Part shown: piece after piece, positions 54,595 through 63,227 of the stretch
Numbering within the stretch: the first letter of the stretch is position 1
How the letters are laid out: every line of letters begins with the position of its first letter
Source: Micromonospora noduli
GTDB taxonomy: Bacteria > Actinomycetota > Actinomycetes > Mycobacteriales > Micromonosporaceae
Assembly (NCBI RefSeq): GCF_003264365.1
Contig: NZ_PYAK01000021.1
Location: 38,732-102,731, forward strand
Length of the DNA: 64,000 nucleotides
Direction: 5' to 3'
Made by a program: the position numbers and the translations under genes
Notes under the pieces: generated by a model
Databases searched by the model: none
Told to the model about the DNA's origin: nothing
What the model saw: the letters and a program-made list of their open reading frames with translations, nothing else

Positions 54595-56808
54595 TCACTC
54601 CCGGCCGGCGGCGTACGCGGCCAGGCCGGCGACCTGGGCCGGGTCCAGCGACGGCCGTACCCGGGCCCGTGCGGTCGACACGTGCTCGGCGGTGACCGTG
54701 GCGGCGGCGAGCGACTCCCGCATCGCAGCCAGCGCAGCCTCGCGGATCAGCGCCGCGCAGTCCGCGGCGGAGAAGCCGGTCAGCTCGTCGCCGAGGGCCG
54801 GCAGGTCGACGTCCGGTGCCAGCGGCACCTGCCGGGACGCGGCCCGCAGGATCTCCGCGCGGGCGGGACCGTCCGGCGGCGGCACGTAGACCAGCCGCTC
54901 CAACCGGCCCGGCCGAAGCAGCGCCGGGTCGACCAGGTCCGGCCGGTTCGTCGCACCGACCACCACCACGTTGCGCAGCGTCTCCACCCCGTCCAGCTCG
55001 GTGAGCAGGGCGGCGACCACCCGGTCCGTGGTGCCCCCGTCGGTGACCTGGCCGCGGACCGGCGCCAGCGCGTCCACCTCGTCCAGGAAGATCAGCGTGG
55101 GGGCCGCCTCCCGGGCCCGACGGAACAGCTCGCGGACCGCGCGTTCGCTCTCACCGACCCACTTGGAGAGCAGTTCGGCCCCCTTGACCGACAGCACGTT
55201 GGCCCGCCCCGAGCCGGCCAGTGCGGTGACCAGGTAGGTCTTGCCGCAGCCCGGCGGCCCGTAGAGCAGCACGCCGCGCGGCGGCTGCACGCCGAGGCGG
55301 GCGAAGGTGTCCGGGTAGGTCAGCGGCCACAGCACCGACTCGGTCAGCGTCTGCTTGACCTCGTCCAGGCCGCCCACGTCGTCAAGGGTCACCGACGCCA
55401 GATCCAGGGTGGACGCCGCCATCGTGGTGGGTCGGACCACCTCCCGGGCGGCGGTGAAGTCGGCCATCGACACAGTCGGCGTCTCGGCGGCCTTCTGCCG
55501 CAGCGCCGCGCGTACCCCGGCCTCCCGGACCAGCGCGGCCAGGTCCGCCGCGACGAACCCGGGGGTACGCGCGGCCACCTCGTCCAGCCGGACGTCGTCG
55601 GCCAGCGGCACCTGCCGGGTCAGCACTGTGAGCTGTTCGCGGCGCAGCGCCTGATCCGGGAGCGGGACGCTGATCCGCAGCGACAGCAGGTCGGGGGCGC
55701 GCAGTGCCGGGTCGACCGCCTCCGGCCGGCCGGTGGTGCAGACCACGGCGACGCCGGCGCGGATGCTCTCCGCGAGGACCTGACGGAACACCGTCGCCAC
55801 CGGAGGGGGATCGTCCGCGGGGGCGAGCGCCTCGACGTCGGTGACCAGCAGTACCGCCGGCCCTTCGGCCCGAGCCGCCGATGCCGCGACGCGCAACCGC
55901 TCGGCGGCGGCCTGACTGGCCAACGCGGCCACCTCCGGCGCCCAGAGCGGGTGGACGCGGGCACCGACCCGGGCGGCCACGGCCCGGACCAGCGCCGACT
56001 TCCCGGATCCCGCCGGACCGACGAGCAACACCCCCAACGAGATGGTGGTGCCGAGCCGGCCCAGCACCTCCCGGTGGTGGAAGCCGAGGTCCAGCAGCTC
56101 GGTCAGCTCCTCGGCCTGGGCCCGCAGCCCGGGCAGCTCGTCCACGTCGGGCGCGTCCTCAGCCGCAACGGCGTCGGCGCTCGTACCCGGTCGGGTCGAC
56201 GCGGCACCGACCGGGGCGGGCCCGCCGTGGGTCGTCGCACCGTGCTCCCAGGCGACCGATGTGCCCATGGTGACCAGCGCGCCGGCCGCCGGCTCGACAG
56301 TGACCACGCTGAGCAGCGTGCTGGTCCAGGCGAAGCCGACGGTGTTGGCGAGGCTGCGTCGCGCCGCCTCGACCAGGCTGCGGACCGAGGCGTCCGGCAG
56401 CACGTCCTGCGGCAGCAGCGACACGTCGTCCCCGGCGGTGAGCACCTTGCCCAGCAGGGCGAGCCGGAGCATCTCCGGGCTGACCGCCGCGACGACCCCC
56501 ACCGGCCCGGCCAGGACGACCCGGCTCGCCGAGACCAACGGCACCGGGCTCACCCGCACCTGACCGCCGTCGCGCAGACCCAGGTTGCCCAACGTCAGGT
56601 CGTCGGCGTACAGCAGGGCGCTGCTCGCGCCCGGCCCGGCCGCCACCGCGATCCCGGCCGTCTCCCGGCGGCCGACAAGGCGGACCGGGTCGCCGGGGCG
56701 CAGCCCCAGCGCTGTCAGTGCCTCCGGGTGCAGGCGCACGATGCCCCGTCGGGCGTCCAGCGCCGCCGGCCGCAGGCTCGCCGTCAAGGTCAGGTCGGGT
56801 TGCGCCAC
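54595..56808 (-). CDS. CDC48/VCP-like AAA ATPase with two AAA domains
   Basis: The 737-residue protein has an N-terminal double-psi-barrel-like region (~1-180, 'RRGIVRLHPEALTALGLRPG') and two AAA domains. D1 has Walker A GPAGSGKS (264-271), but Walker B reads VLLVTDVEAL (the usual DE is DV) and the second region of homology (CTTGRPEAVDPALRAPD) lacks the normal Asn and Arg pattern. D2 is complete: GPPGCGKT (517-524), pore loop KWVGESER, Walker B LIFLDEVDAL and 'GATNRPDLVDPALLRPGRLE'. Hydrolysis is therefore expected mainly in D2. It would unfold or remodel proteins. The role in this organism is unknown. Confidence 0.9.
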   Translation of the reverse strand: MAQPDLTLTASLRPAALDARRGIVRLHPEALTALGLRPGDPVRLVGRRETAGIAVAAGPGASSALLYADDLTLGNLGLRDGGQVRVSPVPLVSASRVVLAGPVGVVAAVSPEMLRLALLGKVLTAGDDVSLLPQDVLPDASVRSLVEAARRSLANTVGFAWTSTLLSVVTVEPAAGALVTMGTSVAWEHGATTHGGPAPVGAASTRPGTSADAVAAEDAPDVDELPGLRAQAEELTELLDLGFHHREVLGRLGTTISLGVLLVGPAGSGKSALVRAVAARVGARVHPLWAPEVAALASQAAAERLRVAASAARAEGPAVLLVTDVEALAPADDPPPVATVFRQVLAESIRAGVAVVCTTGRPEAVDPALRAPDLLSLRISVPLPDQALRREQLTVLTRQVPLADDVRLDEVAARTPGFVAADLAALVREAGVRAALRQKAAETPTVSMADFTAAREVVRPTTMAASTLDLASVTLDDVGGLDEVKQTLTESVLWPLTYPDTFARLGVQPPRGVLLYGPPGCGKTYLVTALAGSGRANVLSVKGAELLSKWVGESERAVRELFRRAREAAPTLIFLDEVDALAPVRGQVTDGGTTDRVVAALLTELDGVETLRNVVVVGATNRPDLVDPALLRPGRLERLVYVPPPDGPARAEILRAASRQVPLAPDVDLPALGDELTGFSAADCAALIREAALAAMRESLAAATVTAEHVSTARARVRPSLDPAQVAGLAAYAAGRE

Positions 56809-56844
56809 TGCCCGACCGTAGCCGCCGGCAGCCAGCCCCGCCGG

Positions 56845-57345
56845 TCAGCGCCGCGGATCCAGCTCGTCCAACAGCGTCGGGTCGCGTCGGATCAGCTCGG
56901 CCAACCGGGCCGCCGGGTCCGGGGCCAACCCGTCCGGACCGGGTGCCCAGGCGGGCACCGTCCGGCCGGAGAGCGGCCAGGCTGGCGGGGGTTCCACCGG
57001 CGTCGGCGGGGGAACCGGTCCGACCGTGACGGCAGGCCCGTTCCAGGAGACCCGCATCGGGTACGTCCGCCCGGCGTGTTCCACCTGCACGGTCACCGCC
57101 AGCCCGGGGTACGCCCCGACGACCTGGCGGATCGCCTCGGCCACCTCCTCGACCGGCCCCCATCCGGCCACCTCGCTCGGGGCCTCCACCCCCGCGTGGC
57201 GGCCCGACCGGGCGTTGCGGGTGTCACCGCCGAGGCCGGGCGGGCTCGACGGTGCTGTGGTGTCGTCACGGTCGGCGGCCCGACGGCGCGACGCCTCCTC
57301 ACGTCGGGCCAGCCGGGCCAGCGTCTCGTCCAGGTCGCCCCTCAC
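56845..57345 (-). CDS. Hypothetical protein next to the conservon
   Basis: From GTG 57345 (GAGGTG five bases upstream) the protein has 166 residues; an ATG at 57366 would add seven. An Arg/Glu-rich N-terminal helix ('LDETLARLARREEASRRRAA') leads to a Pro/Gly linker. A small domain follows ('EEVAEAIRQVVGAYPGLAVT', 'VQVEHAGRTYPMRVSWNGPA'), then a Pro-rich part and a C-terminal helix ('PAARLAELIRRDPTLLDELD'). I recognise no family. It lies between cvnD and the AAA ATPase on the same strand, 36-38 bp from each, so it may connect the two functionally. Confidence 0.65.
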   Translation of the reverse strand: MRGDLDETLARLARREEASRRRAADRDDTTAPSSPPGLGGDTRNARSGRHAGVEAPSEVAGWGPVEEVAEAIRQVVGAYPGLAVTVQVEHAGRTYPMRVSWNGPAVTVGPVPPPTPVEPPPAWPLSGRTVPAWAPGPDGLAPDPAARLAELIRRDPTLLDELDPRR

Positions 57346-57383
57346 CAGATCACCTCTTCCCGCCATGGCCGGAGCTGGTCGGC

Positions 57384-58142
57384 TCAGGCCCTCCTGTCCC
57401 GGGTGGCGCGGTCCAGCGCGCGGTCCAGGACGACCAGTAGCGCGTCCCGCACCGAGAGCCGGTCGCGGGCATCGAACTGCACCAGGGGTACATGATCACC
57501 GATTGCCAGTGCCCAGCGGATCTCGCCGAGTTCCAGGGCCAGTCGCCCGTCGAAGGCGTTGACCCCGACGACGAACGGCAGCCCGGCCCGCTCGAAGAAG
57601 TCGATGGCCGGGAAGCAGTCGTCCAGCCGGGCGCTGTCCACCACCACCAGCGCGCCGAGCGCTCCCCGGGCCAGGTCGTCCCACATGAAGCCGAACCGGG
57701 TCTGCCCCGGCGTGCCGAACAGGTAGAGCTTCAGGCTGCGGTCGATCGTCACGCAACCGAAATCCATCGCCACAGTGGTGGTGGTCTTGGTGGACCGGGC
57801 ACCCGGGTCGTCGACGCCGATCCCGGCGGTGGTCATCTCGGCCTCGGTGGTCAGGGGCGCGATCTCGGAGATCGCACCCACTGTGGTGGTCTTGCCCACC
57901 CCGAACCCACCGGCCACCAGGATCTTGACCGGGATCGGCGGTGCGGCCGGCTTACCGGTCGGAGAGATCGACCCCGCATCGGACGAGGGCCGGTACGGAG
58001 GCGGTGCGGTCGCGGGCGGGCTCGCCCGCCCGACTATCGGCCCGGTGCCCGGGGACATGCCGTAACGGGCGGCGGCGCTGTTCGCGGCGACCCCGCCGAG
58101 CGGGGCGACCGGCCATTCAGGAGATCGCACGGAGTCCATCAA
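57384..58142 (-). CDS. cvnD: CvnD-type small GTPase of a conservon
   Basis: The 252-residue protein belongs to the MglA/Ras-like GTPases of actinomycete conservons. Its P-loop is 'ILVAGGFGVGKTTTVGAISE', followed by the switch region 'APLTTEAEMTTAGIGVDD'. G3 is 'LYLFGTPGQTRFGFMWDDLA' (G-T-P-G-Q), and G4 is altered to VGVNAFDG (NxxD in place of NKxD), which is normal for CvnD. The N-terminal ~60 residues are a Pro/Ala/Ser-rich extension before the GTPase. ATG 58142 overlaps cvnC by 26 bp. It is probably the GTP-binding output of the sensor complex. Confidence 0.93.
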   Translation of the reverse strand: MMDSVRSPEWPVAPLGGVAANSAAARYGMSPGTGPIVGRASPPATAPPPYRPSSDAGSISPTGKPAAPPIPVKILVAGGFGVGKTTTVGAISEIAPLTTEAEMTTAGIGVDDPGARSTKTTTTVAMDFGCVTIDRSLKLYLFGTPGQTRFGFMWDDLARGALGALVVVDSARLDDCFPAIDFFERAGLPFVVGVNAFDGRLALELGEIRWALAIGDHVPLVQFDARDRLSVRDALLVVLDRALDRATRDRRA

Positions 58143-58605
58143 TCACTCGCAGGATGAGATCGGGGTCGACAGCGTCGTCGGTGTCGGTCACGTGCACGTC
58201 CAGGTGCCCGGCGGCGCGTAGGTCGCCGACCAGGACCCGCGTCACGCCGAAGTGCAGTCGGGCGCGTGCCGAGATCTCGGCCACCGAGATCGGCTCGGCG
58301 CAGAGCGCGATGATCGTCTGAAGTTCCGGTGCCAGCAGGGCGCCGGGTGGGCCGGCCCACCAGCCGCTGTCCACGCGGACGGTCACCTGGGTCTCCAGAC
58401 CGATCGCCGGGTCGGCACCCGAAACCCGCCCGGAGGTGAGCACGAACGGACGGGGACCGGCCGGTTGGTCCCCTTCCGGATCCGGCTCGGACAGCGCCGG
58501 TGTCGCCGCCGCGCCCACCCCGGCCGGGGGTGACGTGCGCAGGTACGGGCGGATCCGAACCCTCGGGTCCGGATCCGGATCCTCGCCGGCGACGTCGGGG
58601 GTCAC
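58117..58605 (-). CDS. cvnC: CvnC-type DUF742 protein of a conservon
   Basis: The 162-residue protein starts at GTG 58605, overlapping the cvnB stop (GTGA). The DUF742 core is 'RVRIRPYLRTSPPAGVG', 'RPFVLTSGRVSGADPAIGLE', and 'LAPELQTIIALCAEPISVAE' followed by 'SARARLHFGVTRVLVGDLRA', a winged-helix-like end. In known conservons this subunit joins the sensor and the GTPase. A Pro/Gly linker is inserted near the N-terminus. It overlaps cvnD at its 3' end. Confidence 0.93.
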   Translation of the reverse strand: MTPDVAGEDPDPDPRVRIRPYLRTSPPAGVGAAATPALSEPDPEGDQPAGPRPFVLTSGRVSGADPAIGLETQVTVRVDSGWWAGPPGALLAPELQTIIALCAEPISVAEISARARLHFGVTRVLVGDLRAAGHLDVHVTDTDDAVDPDLILRVIDGLRAIS

Positions 58606-59075
58606 TGCTGAACGGCGTTCTTCAACTCGACGATCAGTCGCGGGGTCAGGGCGCCACCGGCCCGCCCGGCGAAGAGCGTCATCTCGTACGCGACGGTGCC
58701 CAGGTTCGCCGAACGGTCGGCGACCACCCCGAGCACGGAACCGCTGCTGATCGCGCTGATCAGCAGGTAGCCGTCGGCCATGTCGACGATCACCCGGTTC
58801 AGGCCGCCGAGGGCGTACCAACTGGCGGCCCCACCGGCGAGGCTGGTCATTCCGGACACGACGGCGGCCAACCGCTCCGCGTTGGACCGATCCTTGATCG
58901 CCGACATGGCCATCAGCAGACCGTCCGAGGAGACCGCGATCGCCTCCAGGACCCCGGCGGTGCTGGAGGTGAACGAGTCCAGCAGCCAGTTGAACGTACG
59001 GGCCTCCGGGCTGAGATCCCCATTGGCGCTGGGCTGACTCTGGTCGACATTGTCGTGCAGGAAGGGGCTGGTCAC
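58602..59075 (-). CDS. cvnB: CvnB-type roadblock/LC7 protein of a conservon
   Basis: The 157-residue protein has the roadblock/LC7 domain: 'FNWLLDSFTSSTAGVLEAIA', VSSDGLLMAMSAIKDRSNAE, 'RLAAVVSGMTSLAGGAASWY' and 'VDMADGYLLISAISSGSVLG'. Such proteins regulate Ras-like GTPases, here presumably CvnD. The ATG overlaps the cvnA stop (ATGA), and the stop overlaps cvnC. An N-terminal 22-residue tail is hydrophilic and the last 40 residues cover the usual C-terminal extension. Confidence 0.94.
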   Translation of the reverse strand: MTSPFLHDNVDQSQPSANGDLSPEARTFNWLLDSFTSSTAGVLEAIAVSSDGLLMAMSAIKDRSNAERLAAVVSGMTSLAGGAASWYALGGLNRVIVDMADGYLLISAISSGSVLGVVADRSANLGTVAYEMTLFAGRAGGALTPRLIVELKNAVQQ

Positions 59076-61690
59076 CGTGATGATCCTTCTTCGTTCCGGT
59101 GGTCGGGGCTGACTTCGCGGAGAGCGCGGGCGACGCCCGCCTCGAACTCGCTGATGAGGTCGCGGACCTCGGCCGGGTCACCGAGGTGGGTGCTGGGCGG
59201 TTGGCAGACCGGGATGGCGGTGAGGTTCGCTCCCGGCACCCGTCGGCTCAACCGGGGCCGCTCCGGTGCGGCATCGGTCGAGCCACCACCACGCGGCACC
59301 GTGGGGCCGGCGCCTCCCGGGGTGCTGGGCAGGTCGACGGTCGTGCCCAAGTCCACCACGGCCGCCCCGGCGCTGGCCGTCGGGTCGCTGGCCGTCCGCG
59401 CCGACGCGCCGTCGAGGCCCGGCGCCACGTGCAGCTCGGCGCGGCGTACACCGGCTTGGAAGGCCTCCACCAGCGCGCGGGCAGCGGCGGGGTCTGCGCC
59501 GGTGGCGTCCACCGGCCGGGTCGTCGGGGCGGTGGCGTGCAGCGTGGCCCCGGGAACCCGCTGCCGTACCCGTGGCCCGCCCGGCTTGCCCACCGGTTCG
59601 GGACTCTGGGGTTCGGGAACGGTCTCCTCCGGCTGGCCCCGACCGAACGCGTTCCAGGACGGGCCGGCGTCCAGGCTGAGGGTGGCCCGGCTCAGCAGGT
59701 CCGAGTCGAAGCGGGCCGGCACGGCGACGGCCACCGCGCTGGGCCGCGCTTCCCGCTCGGGGTTGGGCGTGGCCGTCGTACGCCGGTCCCGATCCGGCAC
59801 CGCGGCGCGGGCAACGGTGGCCCCGGCGCGGTCGGCGCGGCGCAGCACCAGCGACGTCGACGGGATCTCCAGCTGTGCGGTCACCCCTCCGCCGCCGGTG
59901 GCGGCCAGGGCGACCTGCCAGCCGTGCCGACGGGCCAACCGGCCCACCACGAAGAGACCGAGCACCTCGGTCGGGGCCAGGTCGAGCCGTTCCCGGCGGG
60001 TGAGCCGGGCGTTCTCCTCAGCCAGGCGTTGCTCGCTCATGCCGATGCCGTGGTCCACCACGGTGATCCGCGCGCCGAGGCCGGACGTCTCGGCGGCCAC
60101 CAGCACCCGGGTGTGCGGCGGGGAGAAGACTGTGGCGTTCTCCATCAGCTCGGCCAGCGCAAGGACGAGGTCACCGACCACCGCCGGCGCGGCCGAGACG
60201 CCCGCCGGCACCTGCACCTCCACCCGGGTGTAGTCCTCGATCTCACCGAGTGCCAACCGGACCACGTCGGCCAGCGGCACCGGCGCGGTGTGCGCGTCGG
60301 CCCCGGCCGAGCCGGAGAGCACCACGAGGCTGCCGGCGTTGCGCCGCAACCGGCTGGAGATGTGGTCGAGTCGGTACAGGTGCTCCAGGCGGCCCGGGTC
60401 GGCCTCCTGCTGCTCCAGCCGGTCGATCAACGCGATCTGCCGACCCACCAGGTTCTGGGTACGTCGTCCGACGTGGCCGAACATCTGCGCCACGTTGCGT
60501 CGGCCGGCGACCTGCCGCTCGACCAGTTGCGCCGCGGTGTTCTGCACCCGGTCGAAGGCCCGCGCCAGGTCGCCGATCTCGTCGTTGGCGCGGATGTCCA
60601 CCGGCTCCAGCCGGACCGCTTGAGGTCTCTCCGCCTCGTCGTCGGTGACCCGGACCAGCTCCGCCTCCGCGACCCGGGCGACCCGGTCGGCCGAGCGGGT
60701 GAGTCGGGTCAGCGGTCGGGCCACCGTCCGCGCCACCGCCACGCTGAGCAGCACCACCAGCGTCAGGATCAACGCCGCCGCGGCGCCGACCAGGTACGCG
60801 GCGGTCAGCGCGCGCCGCTGCTCGGCCGTCACCTCGGCGAGCACGTCGGCGACAAGCTTCTTCTCGACGAACTGACCGAGCCGGATCATCGTGCGGACGG
60901 CCGGGAAGAGCGCCTCCAGCGGCACGTCGCGGACCGCGGCGGCCGGATCCCGGGCGCTCCTGACCAGGAAGTCGGGGCTGGTACGCGCGGCCACGGCGGC
61001 GTCGTTGAGCTGTGCCACAGTGAGCTGCTCGGGCGTGATCAGGCTGCGGAAGCGCGAGTTGTCGACCATGAGCGCGGCGATGCACGCCACGTACCCGGCG
61101 GTGGTGTCCGGGGTGCCGATCGCCTTGACCAGCAGGCTCAGGGTGGCGCAGGTGCCCAGGCCCTCGTCGGCGCGGAGCAGCCCGTCGAGGGCGAGCACCT
61201 GACGGCCCGGCAACGTGTCGGTGTCCACGCCGACCACCAGCCGCAGCGACTCGATGATCCCCTTGTTGACCGGGCCGAACGCGTCCATCACCTGACCCGG
61301 GTTGGCGGCCCGGGCCAGGACGGCAGTGCGCAGGTCGATGAGGCCGGACACGCCGTCGAGGGCGCTGTCGACCTGGTCGGTCAGCGCGTCGCTCCGCGCC
61401 GCCCGGAGGTCGGCCACCCGGTCGTCCACGTCGGCGGACTTACGGACCAGCTCACTGCGTTCGACCCGGCCGAGCAGGAAACCGACGGAGAGGATGCGTT
61501 CCTGCTGGAGGTCCTGGACCAGGCTGCCGACCCGGCTGGCGAGCCGGACCCGTTCGGCGGTGTCGCCGGCCCGCTGTGCCGCGGCGACCCGGTCGAGCAT
61601 CACCGGCACGGCCAGGCCGACCATGCTGAGCAGCGGAATCACCACGAGCAGCGCGAGCTTGCCGCGGATCCGGAGCCTACCGAGCAGCAT
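59072..61690 (-). CDS. cvnA: CvnA-type sensor histidine-kinase-like protein of a conservon
   Basis: From ATG 61690 the protein has 872 residues. After the first membrane helix ('KLALLVVIPLLSMVGLAVPV') comes a ~290-residue extracellular nitrate/nitrite-sensing-like helical domain, then a second helix ('AAYLVGAAAALILTLVVLLS') and a HAMP domain ('RTVARPLTRLTRSADRVARV'). An atypical kinase core follows: 'GRRTQNLVGRQIALIDRLEQ' and 'LYRLDHISSRLRRNAGSLVV' (D-H in the dimerisation region), N-box 'LALAELMENATVFSPPHT', G-box 'VVDHGIGMSEQRLAEENARL'. The last ~270 residues are disordered. It overlaps the upstream sensor gene by 14 bp. Confidence 0.92.
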   Translation of the reverse strand: MLLGRLRIRGKLALLVVIPLLSMVGLAVPVMLDRVAAAQRAGDTAERVRLASRVGSLVQDLQQERILSVGFLLGRVERSELVRKSADVDDRVADLRAARSDALTDQVDSALDGVSGLIDLRTAVLARAANPGQVMDAFGPVNKGIIESLRLVVGVDTDTLPGRQVLALDGLLRADEGLGTCATLSLLVKAIGTPDTTAGYVACIAALMVDNSRFRSLITPEQLTVAQLNDAAVAARTSPDFLVRSARDPAAAVRDVPLEALFPAVRTMIRLGQFVEKKLVADVLAEVTAEQRRALTAAYLVGAAAALILTLVVLLSVAVARTVARPLTRLTRSADRVARVAEAELVRVTDDEAERPQAVRLEPVDIRANDEIGDLARAFDRVQNTAAQLVERQVAGRRNVAQMFGHVGRRTQNLVGRQIALIDRLEQQEADPGRLEHLYRLDHISSRLRRNAGSLVVLSGSAGADAHTAPVPLADVVRLALGEIEDYTRVEVQVPAGVSAAPAVVGDLVLALAELMENATVFSPPHTRVLVAAETSGLGARITVVDHGIGMSEQRLAEENARLTRRERLDLAPTEVLGLFVVGRLARRHGWQVALAATGGGGVTAQLEIPSTSLVLRRADRAGATVARAAVPDRDRRTTATPNPEREARPSAVAVAVPARFDSDLLSRATLSLDAGPSWNAFGRGQPEETVPEPQSPEPVGKPGGPRVRQRVPGATLHATAPTTRPVDATGADPAAARALVEAFQAGVRRAELHVAPGLDGASARTASDPTASAGAAVVDLGTTVDLPSTPGGAGPTVPRGGGSTDAAPERPRLSRRVPGANLTAIPVCQPPSTHLGDPAEVRDLISEFEAGVARALREVSPDHRNEEGSSR

Positions 61691-62855
61691 CGAACGCCCC
61701 CCACTGTGCGGTCTCCGGGTCACGGGCCGCGCCGACCGGTTGCAGCGCACGCGGCTCGTCAGCTGGCGGCTGCCACGGGTCGCGGTGTGGCGGGGTGTCG
61801 GGAGTCTCCGTGTGGGTCGCGGCCAGGGCGGCCCGACGCTGGGCCCGGCGAGCTGCGGCGACCAGCAACGCGGCGAGCCAGCTCAGCAACAGGACGGCGA
61901 CGACACCCGCCCCGGCGGTCAGCCAGCGGTCCCGGTTGAGCCGGTCGATGCGCTCGGCCAGCACCGCGTCCAGTTCGGTGAGGATGACCGGCTGAAGTTG
62001 GCGGGCCGAGCGGTGCGAGTTGAGCGCTGCGGCACTCAACTGGCCCGGGTTGACCACGCCGGTTTCCTTGCCCGGCACGGAGTACGCGGCAAGCGCCTCC
62101 ACCGAACGCTGGTAGGTGTCCAGCGGGGTCAGCACGTTGGCACCGAGGTCGGTGCTCTCCGAACCGTCCACGGCCGAGCGAAGGTTGTCGACGAGATCGG
62201 CGGCGGGGGCCAGGGCGGACACCCGCAGGCCGGTCAGTTCCAGCAGGCCGCGCGGTTGGTCGGCGGCCGGCCGGCGGGAGACCAGCGTGGCGAGGTCGGC
62301 CAGCCGGCCGGCGGCCACCACCGCCTCGGGCAGTTCCTGGCCGGCGCTGTCCTGGAGGAAGAAGGAGTCGGCCTCGGGGTCGCGGACCAGCCCGGAGCTC
62401 TCCCGGACCTTCCGGTGCAGGGCCAGCAGCAGGTCGGAGACCTCGCCGTAAGCGGTGTAGGCGGCCTCGGGGTCGGATGCGCTTCGCCCGCGCAGCGCCT
62501 CCAGCTTGGCCCGTACGCCGGCCCAGCGTTCCTGGCTGAGCAGCTCCCCGCCGATGCGGGCGTCCACCTCGGCGGCCTTCTCGACCGCCCCGTTCAACGC
62601 CTCCCGGGCGACGGGGCGACCGTTGACCGCGTTGGACTGGGCTTCCACGAGGGCGTCGGTGACCGCCGCCAGCGCGGTGAGGTACTGCACGCCGAGCCGT
62701 TCCCGGGCGGCGAGGTCCCGATCGTCGGTGACCTGCCGCCAGTTCGACGTGACGAGCAGGCCCAACGGTGCCAGCAGTGCTCCGATGAGCAGCAGGGGCA
62801 GTAGCCGGCCCAGCGTGGACGGCCGTCGACGGGCCCGCGGCGCGGGGACTGTCAT
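61677..62855 (-). CDS. Membrane sensor protein coupled to the conservon
   Basis: The 392-residue protein starts at ATG 62855 with GGAGGAG six bases upstream. One membrane helix near the N-terminus ('LLPLLLIGALLAPLGLLVTS') and one at ~325 ('WLTAGAGVVAVLLLSWLAAL') enclose an extracellular domain rich in helices ('VQYLTALAAVTDALVEAQSN', 'DPEADSFFLQDSAGQELPEA'), similar in plan to four-helix NIT/CHASE-like sensors. Only ~50 disordered residues follow inside the cell; no kinase domain is present. The stop lies within the start of cvnA, so translation is coupled and the two probably form one receptor. I know no name for it. Confidence 0.75.
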   Translation of the reverse strand: MTVPAPRARRRPSTLGRLLPLLLIGALLAPLGLLVTSNWRQVTDDRDLAARERLGVQYLTALAAVTDALVEAQSNAVNGRPVAREALNGAVEKAAEVDARIGGELLSQERWAGVRAKLEALRGRSASDPEAAYTAYGEVSDLLLALHRKVRESSGLVRDPEADSFFLQDSAGQELPEAVVAAGRLADLATLVSRRPAADQPRGLLELTGLRVSALAPAADLVDNLRSAVDGSESTDLGANVLTPLDTYQRSVEALAAYSVPGKETGVVNPGQLSAAALNSHRSARQLQPVILTELDAVLAERIDRLNRDRWLTAGAGVVAVLLLSWLAALLVAAARRAQRRAALAATHTETPDTPPHRDPWQPPADEPRALQPVGAARDPETAQWGAFDAAR

Positions 62856-63227
62856 GTGTGTCTCCTCCGGCGTGGGGCGCTGATCGGCGCGGCGTCGGGC
62901 TGGCCGACAAGTCCCGTGCACCGGACCGGAAAACTAATCGAACCCCCGCCTGGGCAGACCCAACTCGGTTAGTCAGGTTCGCGTCACTTCGAGCCATGTC
63001 ACCATTTGTCCGCGTTACCGGCACGCTCTGTGTCAGCTGTGGGTGTGACATGGAGGGATCGAGGTGGATATCCGCGGAAGATCGGAATTCACGGGATCCG
63101 AACTCAACTCACTGTGCCGCGTCGATCGGTGCGCGCTCGCACCCCACTGCGCACCGATCGGGGCAACCGGACGGACGTACGGCGGATCTCAGCCAACGCT
63201 CAGGCTGCGGGCCGTACCGTGTGCCGC
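62856..63227. other. 372-bp divergent intergenic region between the conservon and the hydrolase
   Basis: No gene is supported here. It must hold the conservon promoter (a T-rich TTAGTTTTCC on the minus strand at about 62926-62935 may be its -10 region) and the hydrolase promoter. The clearest structure is the 12-bp inverted repeat at 63123-63160, listed separately. The remainder is lower in G/C than the genes around it. Confidence 0.5.
63123..63160. promoter_or_regulatory. 12-bp perfect inverted repeat upstream of the hydrolase
   Basis: CGATCGGTGCGC (63123-63134) and GCGCACCGATCG (63149-63160) are exact complements with a 14-nt spacer, 67 bp before ATG 63228. It may be an operator or an RNA hairpin in the leader. 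Confidence 0.4.

Noticed and set aside
54595..56808. AAA ATPase as a replacement for GvpN in the gas-vesicle system
   Set aside because: It is a double-AAA CDC48 type, on the opposite strand and separated by another gene; GvpN is a MoxR-type single-AAA protein and is normally absent from actinomycete clusters.
59099..61939. 946-codon plus-strand open frame opposite cvnA
   Set aside because: It mirrors a well-supported conservon gene and has shadow composition (R, G, H, Q, V) with no domain.
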